Notes: generated from the letters alone by a model not told the origin. Shown: positions 31,564-39,703, counted from the stretch's first letter. The stretch is 42,892 nt of DNA from Chitinispirillaceae bacterium (GCA_016932075.1 JAFGDP010000040.1:1-42892), one strand, 5' to 3'. A program made the numbers and translations.

Positions 31564-32346
31564 ATGACCGATTATATCGAAACGGTGACGTTGGGAATAG
31601 TGCAGGGACTCACCGAGTTTTTCCCCGTCTCTTCCTCCGGCCATCTGGTGCTTGTTCAGCATCTTTTCGGCATCAAGGAAGGGGCGCTGCTTCTTGACGT
31701 CATGCTCCATGTTGCCAGCGCGTTGGCCGTCGTCTGTGTATTGCGAAAGGACATCGAAAACCTTGTGCGCGGGTCCGTTTCAGGAAACCGGCAAGCGAGG
31801 AACAGCGCCTGGCGGTATATCGGTTACCTGTTCGTCGGTTCGATTCCGGCAGGAATCGCCGGCATCGCATTCAAAGATTTCTTCGAAGGGCTCTTCTCGA
31901 ATCCTGGGGCCGTCGGGATCATGCTGCTCATTACCGCCGCACTGCTTTTTTGCACCCTGCTCAGGAAACAGGAGGGATCCGGACTGTCGCTCGTGCAGGC
32001 AATTATCATCGGATGCGCACAGGCTATAGCCATTTGTCCCGGTATCTCCCGCAGCGGATCGACCATAGCGGTCGCGCTCATCATCGGGGTCAGCAGACGT
32101 GATGCAGGAACGTTCTCGTTTCTGCTTGCTCTTCCTGCCATCCTTGGCGCGGCGCTCCTTCATGTAAAAGATCTTGGTTCGGACGACCTCGTATGGGCAC
32201 CGGTCATTGCGGGGTTTGCGGCAAGCCTTGTCGTGAGCATCATCGCGCTTAAGCTGCTGCTCTGGTTCATCCGCGACGGCAGGCTCCATTACTTCGGCTA
32301 CTACTGCGCGATACTGGGTATTGCGACGCTCGTATTTGTGCGATAG
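31564..32346 (+). CDS. uppP: Undecaprenyl-diphosphatase UppP (BacA)
   Basis: 260-residue integral membrane phosphatase recycling undecaprenyl pyrophosphate for peptidoglycan and O-antigen synthesis; loss or excess alters bacitracin sensitivity. Motifs: GIVQGLTEFFPVSSSGHLV (catalytic Glu-rich region) and CPGISRSGSTIAVALI (the P-G-x-S-R-S-x-x-T phosphatase motif), with about eight hydrophobic segments. The frame opens with GTG at 31546, but the ATG at 31564, with GGA 6-8 bp upstream, is the likelier start. A short inverted repeat ACCAC-CTAC-GTGGT (31537-31550) lies just before it. The HIT gene starts 13 bp after the stop. Confidence 0.95.
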   Translation: MTDYIETVTLGIVQGLTEFFPVSSSGHLVLVQHLFGIKEGALLLDVMLHVASALAVVCVLRKDIENLVRGSVSGNRQARNSAWRYIGYLFVGSIPAGIAGIAFKDFFEGLFSNPGAVGIMLLITAALLFCTLLRKQEGSGLSLVQAIIIGCAQAIAICPGISRSGSTIAVALIIGVSRRDAGTFSFLLALPAILGAALLHVKDLGSDDLVWAPVIAGFAASLVVSIIALKLLLWFIRDGRLHYFGYYCAILGIATLVFVR

Positions 32347-32359
32347 GAAGGATACGGGT

Positions 32360-32887
32360 ATGGAACAATTATGGGCACCCTGGCGCATGGAATATATCAG
32401 CGGTATCGATACGGCGGCATCGAAAAAAGAGTGCGTGTTCTGCATCAACACTGAGCAAACAGAGGATCGCGCGAGGATGATCCTTCATCGCGGAAAAAGG
32501 TGCTTTGTCATTATGAATATCTATCCCTACAACAACGGTCATCTCATGGTTATCCCCTACTGTCACCGGTCAGACATATGCAGTGTCGATGCCGAGGAAT
32601 CCGCAGAGTTGTGGGAATTGGTATGCCTTTCAAAGCATATTCTGAACACGGCCTTTCATCCCGACGGCTTCAACATCGGTATAAATCAGGGCCGCAGTGC
32701 TGGAGCTGGCATCGATACTCATCTGCACGTCCATATCGTGCCACGATGGAGCGGCGATACCAATTTCATGACGGTGGTCGGAAAAACAAAGGTGATATCA
32801 CAGTCGCTTGAGGCGGCATACGATACCCTGCGCCCCTACTTCCAGTCGCTTTCCGGAACCTCTTCCGGTTCTTCATCCGGCCGGTAA
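32360..32887 (+). CDS. HIT-family nucleotide hydrolase/phosphorylase
   Basis: 175-residue histidine-triad protein. The N-terminus MEQLWAPWRMEYI is typical of the Ap4A phosphorylase-like HIT branch, followed by CVFC (possible zinc ligands) and MNIYPYNNGHLMVIPY. The active site is THLHVHIVPRW (H-x-H-x-H). Substrate is likely a dinucleoside polyphosphate or AMP conjugate. Start at 32360 chosen by homology and by upstream GGAAGGATACGGG; the frame opens earlier inside uppP. The Ser/Gly-rich last ~15 residues lie in a 52-bp convergent overlap with lpxH. Confidence 0.9.
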   Translation: MEQLWAPWRMEYISGIDTAASKKECVFCINTEQTEDRARMILHRGKRCFVIMNIYPYNNGHLMVIPYCHRSDICSVDAEESAELWELVCLSKHILNTAFHPDGFNIGINQGRSAGAGIDTHLHVHIVPRWSGDTNFMTVVGKTKVISQSLEAAYDTLRPYFQSLSGTSSGSSSGR

Positions 32888-33606
32888 CGCCATAATTTAA
32901 CCTGCCCTTGGCACATTGTCGCAAAGTTATATGCACGCATCCAAGCACCGGTATTGCAGTAAATCTTGCTCCCCCACCGTGAAAGCTCTGCCGTATGCGT
33001 ATGACCGAATAAAACCACGTCGCTGCCCTTGTCCAATATGGACTTTGCCTTGGCGCGATATTCGGAAAGTATGCGCTGCGTTAGGCGGCCATCGGCACAC
33101 TGCCTGCTGGTCCCCGAAAAAAAGGTTCCCAGCGGGACCCCGATATAGGCTGGCAGCAGCTTGTATACCGCTTGGTTGAACCGGTTTCGCAGCAATGCTT
33201 TAAGCACCCGGTAGGGCGCATCACGACGGATAAGGCCGTCTCCATGGTGAATAAAAATCCGGTTCCCCTGGATCAATAGATCTCCATGTTCTTGGTATAC
33301 CTTGATTCCCAGCGTACCGGTAAAAAATGGGCCAAGGGCAAAATCGTGGTTACCCGCGAAATAGAATACCGGAATTCCCTTTTCGATGAGTTTTTTCAGC
33401 TCATGTACGATTAAAAAATAATCAGGACGGATCGCATGGCGGTATTCAATCCAGAAATCGAAAAGGTCACCGAGTATATACAGAGCCGCAGCGCGGTCGT
33501 GCAGATAATGTAGAAACCCGATGAACCGGCGTTCCCACTCTGATGCGCCCTTAAACGGAGCGCCACAATGCGCGTCAGAAACAAAGTATATGGTTTCGGC
33601 GTTCAT
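32836..33606 (-). CDS. lpxH: UDP-2,3-diacylglucosamine hydrolase (LpxH-like)
   Basis: 256-residue metallophosphoesterase of the lipid A pathway, removing UMP to give lipid X at the inner face of the inner membrane. Metal motifs in order: FVSDAHCGA (D-x-H), LGDLFDFWIE (GD), FAGNHDF (GNHD), IHHGDG, and FGHTHTAE (GH-x-H), all as in LpxH; the C-terminus contains YCNTGAW. It signals a lipopolysaccharide-type outer membrane. The last 52 bp overlap the HIT gene in antisense, where the protein is Pro/Glu-rich (PDEEPEEVPE). Close relatives include other UDP-sugar phosphoesterases, so activity is inferred. Confidence 0.88.
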   Translation of the reverse strand: MNAETIYFVSDAHCGAPFKGASEWERRFIGFLHYLHDRAAALYILGDLFDFWIEYRHAIRPDYFLIVHELKKLIEKGIPVFYFAGNHDFALGPFFTGTLGIKVYQEHGDLLIQGNRIFIHHGDGLIRRDAPYRVLKALLRNRFNQAVYKLLPAYIGVPLGTFFSGTSRQCADGRLTQRILSEYRAKAKSILDKGSDVVLFGHTHTAELSRWGSKIYCNTGAWMRAYNFATMCQGQVKLWRYRPDEEPEEVPESDWK

Positions 33607-33657
33607 CAGCTATCGAAAATATATCACGTCCCCGCGGTTATCAGGCGTGGTTGAAAT

Positions 33658-33682
33658 AAAAAAGGCGAACCGTTCGTCCGCC
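33658..33682 (-). terminator. Probable terminator after the small acidic gene
   Basis: On the minus strand a GC-rich imperfect hairpin (GGCGGACGAAC / GGTTCGCC, with a bulge) is followed by TTTTTT. It lies between the small acidic gene and lpxH and would end the former's transcript. Confidence 0.45.
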
Positions 33683-33746
33683 CTGCTCTATAGGAGCTTA
33701 TAAAACCGTCAATCGAATAACGGGAGCGATCCCTCTTCGCGACCCG

Positions 33747-33932
33747 TCATTCAAACAAGTCATCGGTAGTATCTAGATCGCTCGCCATGTCGCTGAAATG
33801 CGCATTCTCATCATGTACATTGCCGAAATTCAATTCGCGCACCTCCTCATCCTCATCAGCATTCTCGTCCACATACCGTTCATCGACATCGCGCAGGATT
33901 TCGTCTGCATCAAAGTGCTCATCGAGAACCAT
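33747..33932 (-). CDS. Small highly acidic protein, function unknown
   Basis: 61 residues, 24 of them Asp or Glu (about 39%), with no Cys and little hydrophobicity; likely disordered or a nucleic-acid-mimic/chaperone-client type protein. The ATG at 33932 sits 8 bp after a perfect GGAGG; a GTG at 33941 in frame overlaps that ribosome site and is unlikely. A near-consensus promoter lies just upstream and a T-run hairpin downstream, so this looks like a genuine, well expressed single-gene unit. I do not recognise a family. Confidence 0.65.
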   Translation of the reverse strand: MVLDEHFDADEILRDVDERYVDENADEDEEVRELNFGNVHDENAHFSDMASDLDTTDDLFE

Positions 33933-33986
33933 CCGTATCACCTCCGTCCGCGAATCGAGAGTATTGCTTCCCTCATTTGGGATTAG

Positions 33987-34015
33987 ATAATAATGAATTC
34001 TATAATTGCTGTCAA
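33987..34015 (-). promoter_or_regulatory. Near-consensus sigma70-type promoter
   Basis: On the minus strand TTGACA (34015-34010) and TATTAT (33992-33987) are separated by exactly 17 bp. Transcription would start near 33980, giving a leader of about 48 nt before the acidic-protein ATG at 33932. This is the best promoter match noticed in the window. Confidence 0.75.
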
Positions 34016-34208
34016 TACTTTTTTTCTTTTATCCGGTATTTCGACGGCAGGTTCGCCTCCCCGCCGGTAACCTTTCCACAAAAATTACCGATCAAGACGG
34101 CAAAAAATTGTTGCACGACCATATGCGGTAAAAATTCGCCAAACCCGTCGCTGTGTGAGAATGAGATGTAGAGGAAATAACCGCCGACGACTGCCGATGA
34201 CGCTTTTT

Positions 34209-34460
34209 TCAGCTTTTTCTTAGAATATCGTCTATTTCCTGCCGTACTTTAGCGTTGAAGAGTACCTCTTCAAGATCATGCGCAATCTGTTTGCTGTGGG
34301 AAAGCAGATCAGACCGACGTTCAATGAGCGCCAATTCAAGTTCTTTCTTCCTGTTTTCCTCCCTATGCATCTTCAGCATGATAAGACTGTGACCGATGGA
34401 TACTCCCAGGAGGAAAATAAACACCTGAATAAACCAGAACAGTGCGCTCACTTCTGTCAT
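34209..34460 (-). CDS. Small membrane-anchored coiled-coil protein
   Basis: 83 residues: one N-terminal transmembrane helix (ALFWFIQVFIFLLGVSIGHSL) and then a charged, heptad-like helix (KMHREENRKKELELALIERR ... HDLEEVLFNAKVRQEIDDILRKS). No family recognised; shape resembles small division- or envelope-associated proteins but nothing supports a specific role. Start taken at ATG 34460; the frame extends to a TTG at 34505. The spacing to the next gene (33942-34208, about 270 bp) contains only the promoter above. Confidence 0.55.
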   Translation of the reverse strand: MTEVSALFWFIQVFIFLLGVSIGHSLIMLKMHREENRKKELELALIERRSDLLSHSKQIAHDLEEVLFNAKVRQEIDDILRKS

Positions 34461-34505
34461 GATAAGCAAGACCTGACCGATGATAGTGAAACGGCAATAC
34501 GACAA

Positions 34506-35119
34506 TCGCTTTTCACTTTAAAATATATCAATAGAAAAAAACAAAAGCAAATATTTCTTTTGGCTTTTTTCCGCTCCAGCAGGCATTTACGTCCTCCTTC
34601 GCGCCTGAATCGAGCCATAGGAATGAAGAAAACCGGATAACAACATGAATATGATATCCATTACGGCAAATCTCTATACTTCTCTATGTGGTTGATACCA
34701 CTGCATGTTCTCTGACATTCTTGCATGGGCAATTGTCGCCCATTATTTTTACAATAGAATCTTTATCACCATTTCAATAGCTTTCGGCGTCAGAGCCGAA
34801 CAGTATGCCGCAGGGGGGCATGGCACGGCATTTTTGAAAACGTGGGGACCACCCCCACCCTGACACCGGGAACGCAGTACCAGTCGCATGAAACCTATGA
34901 TACCGATACAATCATCTTGTACGCAACCGGTGCTTTATCGGCGATGACGGGGAGCATACCCGTCGGTCCGGAGGCCGGTATCGACCGTCTGTTCTTCAAA
35001 AGGATCAGTGAGTCCGCCGAAGAGGCTGTGGATAAAATCCGGATGGGAAACCAGGCGCGCAGGGCGAAATGGATCAAACTCTGGTGTCACAACCGGAAAC
35101 AAGGCGGCGAGGTTGTATA
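34506..35119. other. Degenerate intergenic region with serial hairpins
   Basis: About 600 bp with no convincing intact gene. It contains consecutive inverted repeats: GTGGT/ACCAC (34688-34701), ATGGGC/GCCCAT (34725-34743), TTCGGC/GCCGAA (34783-34800), ATGCCG/CGGCAT followed by TTTTT (34805-34836), and GTGGG/CCCAC starting near 34843. They may be terminators, a structured RNA, or decay products. A short GC-rich ORF lies at its right end. Confidence 0.45.
34805..34836 (+). terminator. Terminator-like hairpin with T-run
   Basis: ATGCCG and CGGCAT arms (34805-34810, 34826-34831) with a G-rich 15-nt loop and a run of five T. It is the fourth of a series of hairpins and could end a small RNA transcribed rightward from near 34680. 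Confidence 0.35.
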
Positions 35120-35132
35120 TTTAATAGAATAA
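34842..35132 (+). pseudogene. Possible C-terminal gene remnant
   Basis: A 96-codon frame beginning with GTG, without ribosome site. The codons from about 34900 on look coding-like (many C/G third positions; ILYATGALSAMTGSIPVGPE, ISESAEEAVDKI), ending VVYLIE. No family recognised. It probably represents the 3' end of a lost gene; it could also be chance in GC-rich DNA. Confidence 0.25.
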
Positions 35133-35427
35133 TTCTCCTCCTCCAGCTACATCCCTCTCCCGCTGGAACGTGGGGAATGAAAGGGGGTCTGGTGAAAACC
35201 TGGCCCCCGATTTTTTTCCGGACACGCCGCAGCAACCCGATGGCGCCGTACCTATCAAGATCAAGAATACAGGAATCGGCATTAGGGCGGTAGCACTCAT
35301 CATATACGCGCCCGTTCCCGTCATGGTCGGGCGCTGCCGAGGGCTGCGACCCTACGATATCAATCAAGGGATTTTCACGGGGTGGCTGATAAAAATGGCC
35401 GTGAATGATTACATGCTTTTTCCTCAC
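35120..35427 (-). pseudogene. Decayed N-terminal fragment of a GH57 (DUF3536-type) glycoside hydrolase
   Basis: The frame beginning with GTG at 35427 reads HVIIHGHFYQPPRENPLID, then SAAPDHDGN and ECYRPNADSCILD. These are the hallmark opening motifs of large GH57-family alpha-amylase/mannosidase-like proteins with a DUF3536 region, which normally run to 700 or more residues. After about residue 70 the match is lost in this frame; a neighbouring frame gives GARFSPDPLSF, resembling the FNFGPTLLSW that should follow, so a frameshift is likely. Nothing of the catalytic domain remains in the window. Confidence 0.7.
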
Positions 35428-35431
35428 CCCT

Positions 35432-35677
35432 TCAACTCCAGTCGAACGCTCTCCCGTCAGGATAGGTTACGGTTTTTCCCTCAAGCCGCTTCTTCAGGAG
35501 GTCAATACCTTGGGCAATAATATCCGCACGCGTATCGGAATGGTTGTCGAACCAGGATTCTGTTTCGGTGTTGATACGGGTATAGCATTTATCGCCGATC
35601 CGTCGGTCACCGATCTGAATTTCGATCGTGCTTTTCTCTGTGTCGATAAGCACATTTTTTATCCATCGGATACTCAT
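35432..35677 (-). CDS. Small hypothetical protein
   Basis: 81 residues, soluble and charged (STIEIQIGDRRIGDKCYTRI, TRADIIAQGIDLLKKRLEGKTVTYPDGRAFDWS). GAGAGGAG lies about 11 bp before the ATG. No family recognised. It is immediately upstream of, and in the same direction as, the GH57 remnant (4 bp apart), so it may be the surviving member of a former operon. Confidence 0.5.
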   Translation of the reverse strand: MSIRWIKNVLIDTEKSTIEIQIGDRRIGDKCYTRINTETESWFDNHSDTRADIIAQGIDLLKKRLEGKTVTYPDGRAFDWS

Positions 35678-35739
35678 GGCAGTACGACTCCTCTCTTGAT
35701 AGTACTAATTGTACGTAAAAAAAACATCGGAGACTATAA

Positions 35740-37437
35740 TTAATTATTCTTGTCAGTCAGGGTTGAAAGGAGGATGCGTGCCTTTTCTGCAAATACCGTT
35801 GCGGGAAAATCTCGCAACAGCAGGAGCAGCAGGTTGCGGGAGCGGGACGTTTCACCCATCTTCAGCAGGGTTTCGGCCCAAAGATACCGGTATTCCGGGG
35901 AATAAGAAATCTCTCTTTGCTCCTCAAACACCTGTGCCATGAGAGTGGTTCGCCCCTGCTTCCGCAATTGACCAAGAATCCTCAGAAGCAGCGCACCCCT
36001 AACCTCCTCCTCTAGTTCCTGACCACTCAACCGCTTCATTGCCCGCTCAGGGTGCCCCGTATAAAAATCATATTCCATGCGGAACCAGATCTGCTGCTGG
36101 GCAGGAAAGCGGGAAAAAAGCTTCAGATAGTAGCGATACCCGAGAAGCTCTTCTGCATCATCACGTGAAGGGTCGATAAAAACGGTATCAAGATATTCTG
36201 ACAACTCATTCCGGGCCCCGTGAAACATCAAGGTTCTTATTTTCCATTTGCACGCTTCGTAATGGCGCTCGTTCCATCGTCTGCCACCCTTGGCAACACG
36301 ATTCGCTGCTTCCTTCGTGTCGCCGCTAAAAAGCAGTTGCCTGACTTCCATCGTATCGCGGGAAAACGAGGGACGAATCGCTTTAATGATTCTTTCGGCT
36401 TCCACGAGCCTTCCCGTAAGGTGGTACAATTCGGCCGCGTCGGTCCTTGCCCGGTCGTTCGTCAGATCAGATCTTTCAAGCCACACTACCGCTGAATCAT
36501 TTATATTGAGCGCACGGTAGGCGTCCCGCAACAGGCCTGCAGCCTGGGACTTCAGCGCCGTATGCGGCGCCTTTTCATACACCTTTTTAGCAGCGCTGAC
36601 GGCACTGCCATATGCCCTGCTGCGATATTCGCGGTTCGCCATGTCCCAAAGCCGGGAAATCAGCTTATTTGACGTGGAGGGAAAGGCCCTCAGGAGCGCT
36701 ATCTCCTCCTTATCGCACCCAATACGCGCATACCAGTCTGCCATCCAGAGCTGGAGGCGCATGGTGTCGATCCCGCGCGCGGAAAAAAAACAGCGTCGCA
36801 CAAGGCCAAGTACTCTGCGCACCGAATCCCGTGGTGCATGCTGGAAAATCTGCGATAAACGATTGCGGCTGAGATCGATAATACGCGGCAACTCGCTCAC
36901 AGCGCGACAATGGAGCGACGCCACACTGGAATAGTGTCCTCGCACCTCCTTGATCTCGGCCCAACGCAGCAGGAGATCGGGATGCAAGGATTTACATCGA
37001 TCAAAGGCGCTGAAAAGGGAATCAGCCTGCTCCTGCGCGCCTGCCTCGGTGAGCTGAGCAACGGCAACCGGAAACGGCTGATTGTTTTTTTCCCAAAGAG
37101 ACGAAATCCGTCTGCCATACTCTTCGGCAAGATCCGTATCAGAGGGTATAAGCTGCGTGCAGCAGTAAAAAAGGGAAATCGACATGCCGTTGTGTTCGCT
37201 CCACGTTTCAATGATGGTGAGCAGCTGGTCAACAAGCGGCTGATGAAAGGTGTTTCCACTCTGTGCGATGGCTTTTTTCAAACACGGTTCATCGATGTTT
37301 TGCCACGGTAATGATTTCAGCAGCTTGATTTTCTTTGCAGGTACGTATTGCTTGAAATCAGAAGGAAGGGGGCATGCTGCGTCTGCGGACCAGCATGATA
37401 GCACGGTGGCAGCAGATAAAAAAACGATCCAGCGCAT
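35740..37437 (-). CDS. Exported tetratricopeptide-like repeat protein
   Basis: About 565 residues. N-terminal signal peptide (MRWIVFLSAATVLSCWSADA, cleavage likely after ADA) and then a long series of helical repeats of roughly 30-40 residues (AKKVYEKAPHTALKSQAAGLLRDAY, YRYLWAETLLKMGETSRSRNLLLLLLRDFP), which suggests a TPR-type scaffold in the periplasm. ATG at 37437 chosen; a GTG at 37443 overlapping the previous stop is an alternative. It directly follows the Omp85-like gene, so the two probably work together, for instance in secretion or assembly of envelope material. Confidence 0.72.
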   Translation of the reverse strand: MRWIVFLSAATVLSCWSADAACPLPSDFKQYVPAKKIKLLKSLPWQNIDEPCLKKAIAQSGNTFHQPLVDQLLTIIETWSEHNGMSISLFYCCTQLIPSDTDLAEEYGRRISSLWEKNNQPFPVAVAQLTEAGAQEQADSLFSAFDRCKSLHPDLLLRWAEIKEVRGHYSSVASLHCRAVSELPRIIDLSRNRLSQIFQHAPRDSVRRVLGLVRRCFFSARGIDTMRLQLWMADWYARIGCDKEEIALLRAFPSTSNKLISRLWDMANREYRSRAYGSAVSAAKKVYEKAPHTALKSQAAGLLRDAYRALNINDSAVVWLERSDLTNDRARTDAAELYHLTGRLVEAERIIKAIRPSFSRDTMEVRQLLFSGDTKEAANRVAKGGRRWNERHYEACKWKIRTLMFHGARNELSEYLDTVFIDPSRDDAEELLGYRYYLKLFSRFPAQQQIWFRMEYDFYTGHPERAMKRLSGQELEEEVRGALLLRILGQLRKQGRTTLMAQVFEEQREISYSPEYRYLWAETLLKMGETSRSRNLLLLLLRDFPATVFAEKARILLSTLTDKNN

Positions 37438-37439
37438 AC

Positions 37440-39242
37440 TCACTCTATCAGGGTGAAATCGGTGAGCGTGGTAACCTGTACGTGCATACGGCCGAAACTG
37501 CCCGAATCATCATCCTTATTACGCGCCCATTCGATCGATAATATGCCGATTCTTGACGGGATTCGCAGACCGATACCATACCCCGAAAATTCTATCCGGT
37601 CACCCCAGCGAACTCTGCTCAGCGAACGGGTAAATCCGAATCCATTGTCATTGAAAATATACACTGATCCGGTAGTGCTGTAATAATACAGGTATTCGAA
37701 TTGACCATAGGCGACCGTTCTAAAAGCCAGCTCGTTATCTAGATATCCTCGTGCCGAACCGTGCCCGCCTACCCGGTACATTTCCGCACCAGTCAGAATT
37801 TCCTCTTCTGTTATCAGATGCAGCGAAACCAGCCGGGAGGCAAACGCATGACGGCGCCATAAGGGTACGTGCACACCAGCTTTAAAATCCACATGCGATC
37901 TGGTGTAGTTCCGGTCTCGCAATGCAATCCCGCCACCGGTGACAATCGATACGTCGCTTGAAAACACGCCCGTTTTCAGCCGCCCTGGTTGCCGAAACAA
38001 AAGCAGATCCGTGCCATAAAACTGCCATGACTGGTTGGTCGAATCGAGTGTGGTTTCGGAGCCCTTCATGCTCATACCGGCGTACCACTCGTTCTGCAGG
38101 CCTGTATAGAACCGGGTCTTTCCCTCAAGAAATGCATATTCGTTTTCACGGATTTCCAGACCGAACGAGGCTGAACCGGTCAAAGGATACCCTAAAAACC
38201 ATGGTTTTGAGCCCCGTACGTTGAATTTCTGATAGGTCTTGTCGCCAGCATAGAGAAGCGATGCGTTTTCCCCTGTATGCAACACATTAAGAAAGGAAAG
38301 AGTCAGGTCCCCCTGAAGAAAAGCGTTATCCATCTCTTGGGAACTGAAGCCCACTGCTCCCTCTATCGCGAGTCCGGTACGATCCTTCAGGTGCAGCGGC
38401 ACTGAAACATAGTCCACATCATGCACGTAAACGGAGTCGTTTTTTTCGCGCTTATTTTCGGGTTCCACGGCAATGGCACCCGGTGCCGCAAAGGCGATAT
38501 AGTTTCTTTTTCCCAACGCCTCCACCGTTGCATCGATCTTCCGCACATCAAAAAGATCACCTTCGCGGATCGCAACGTCGCGAAGAAGAAGCGTACGTTT
38601 TGTTACCGTGGCGCCTGTCAATCGTGGCGCCGCAAAAAGACATTTCCGGTCAGGAAGAATCTTAAAGTGCAGGGACAGGGATTCCGGCTCCGATATGCGT
38701 GCAGATGAGTCGTTTATCATTCCATTAATTGACACGGCAACGCGCGCAAAAGGGTATCCCCGTTCTGCAAGCACACGAGCGATTTGGGCCGTCCGCTCTT
38801 TTACGCTCCCTGCATCGTAGTACTGCGGCAAATCAAACGCATCGAGCGAATCAAGGGTTCCTGATGGAGCACCCTCAATTTGTTCTTTGATAATCATTGC
38901 GCGGCGGCCAAGTACAATCCGGTACTGTCGCCCGTTCAGGGTATCCCAGCGCATCGTGAAACAGCCAAGAGAGTCGAGCGCATTACGCAACACCTCGCCA
39001 ATGGGCACACCTTTGTTCTGCGTGATTCGCTTGGCCAAGGCCGCGCAGGAAACAAGCTCGCCGGGACACTCGCAGGTTAAAAGTGCCGAATCGGAAAAAA
39101 GGACAAAGGGAGGATCGCAGAAAAGCGGGACACCACTGACCGCCAGGATGATAAGGACCTTTTCACGGCAGCGGATAACTGCTCCCCTGCAAAAAATGTG
39201 CTGATCGTGGACAGACGCCCTGCTAACGCTTCCTGCGTTCAA
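37440..39242 (-). CDS. Omp85/BamA-TamA-like outer-membrane protein
   Basis: About 600 residues. A hydrophobic signal segment (VLIILAVSGVPLFC) is followed by one or two POTRA-like domains (VKERTAQIARVLAERGYPFARVAVSI; TVTKRTLLLRDVAIREGDLFDVRKID, typical of a G-D-x-F/Y-D end) and a C-terminal beta-barrel. The barrel carries the Omp85 signature GSARGYLDNEL, equivalent to V-R-G-Y/F of BamA/TamA/FhaC. It is shorter than BamA (usually five POTRA), so it is more like a TamA- or TPS-type relative. No ATG exists after the dksA stop; TTG at 39242 gives a 20-bp overlap with dksA and is my choice, while the ATG at 39305 would overlap by 83 bp. Start uncertain. Confidence 0.75.
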   Translation of the reverse strand: MNAGSVSRASVHDQHIFCRGAVIRCREKVLIILAVSGVPLFCDPPFVLFSDSALLTCECPGELVSCAALAKRITQNKGVPIGEVLRNALDSLGCFTMRWDTLNGRQYRIVLGRRAMIIKEQIEGAPSGTLDSLDAFDLPQYYDAGSVKERTAQIARVLAERGYPFARVAVSINGMINDSSARISEPESLSLHFKILPDRKCLFAAPRLTGATVTKRTLLLRDVAIREGDLFDVRKIDATVEALGKRNYIAFAAPGAIAVEPENKREKNDSVYVHDVDYVSVPLHLKDRTGLAIEGAVGFSSQEMDNAFLQGDLTLSFLNVLHTGENASLLYAGDKTYQKFNVRGSKPWFLGYPLTGSASFGLEIRENEYAFLEGKTRFYTGLQNEWYAGMSMKGSETTLDSTNQSWQFYGTDLLLFRQPGRLKTGVFSSDVSIVTGGGIALRDRNYTRSHVDFKAGVHVPLWRRHAFASRLVSLHLITEEEILTGAEMYRVGGHGSARGYLDNELAFRTVAYGQFEYLYYYSTTGSVYIFNDNGFGFTRSLSRVRWGDRIEFSGYGIGLRIPSRIGILSIEWARNKDDDSGSFGRMHVQVTTLTDFTLIE

Positions 39243-39666
39243 GCATTTCTTTTCCGCGGACTGAGTATTTGGCCACCGGGACCTCTTCGAGGCGCTCCGT
39301 GGCAATGGGTTCTCCGGTCACCTTACAAATGCCGTACGTACCCTCATCGATCCTCTGGAGCGCCTCGTCGATCTGTTCAAGATATTTCTGCTGACGTTCA
39401 GAGAGCCCCATGGAGAACTCGCGGCCGTACGAGAGGGAAGCGACATCGCCCAAATGATAGCTGTATCGGGAATTCTCACCTGCAGAATCCGAGATCGATT
39501 GCTTGAGATTGCTCTGCTGAAGGTCGTTCATCTCCTCCAGCACACGGTTTTTTTCAACAAGAAGTTTTTTCCTGAAGTATTCAAGCTGTTTTTTGGTGAG
39601 TTTCTTGGTTATATCCTTGGCAAGCTTCTTGGCGGGTTTCTTGTTCGTGCTGGCCTTCTTTTTCAT
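39223..39666 (-). CDS. TraR/DksA-family protein with degenerate zinc finger
   Basis: 147-residue protein with a Lys-rich N-terminus, a coiled-coil central part (QLEYFRKKLLVEKNRVLEEMNDLQQSNL, ERQQKYLEQIDEALQRIDEGTYG) and the C-terminal DksA/TraR motif ICKVTGEPIATERLEEVPVAKYSV. Family members bind RNA polymerase's secondary channel or act as small regulators. Here only the first of the four zinc cysteines remains, so zinc binding is unlikely. A promoter-like pair lies upstream, and GGGGAGG precedes the ATG. The Omp85 gene overlaps its end. Confidence 0.88.
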   Translation of the reverse strand: MKKKASTNKKPAKKLAKDITKKLTKKQLEYFRKKLLVEKNRVLEEMNDLQQSNLKQSISDSAGENSRYSYHLGDVASLSYGREFSMGLSERQQKYLEQIDEALQRIDEGTYGICKVTGEPIATERLEEVPVAKYSVRGKEMLERRKR

Positions 39667-39703
39667 TCATCCTCCCCTACTCATGCCATTTTTTGAAGCT
39701 GGT

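Noticed and set aside
31780..32451. 223-codon minus-strand ORF opposite uppP
   Set aside because: Composition is charged low-complexity typical of the antisense of a membrane protein; UppP motifs lie on the other strand.
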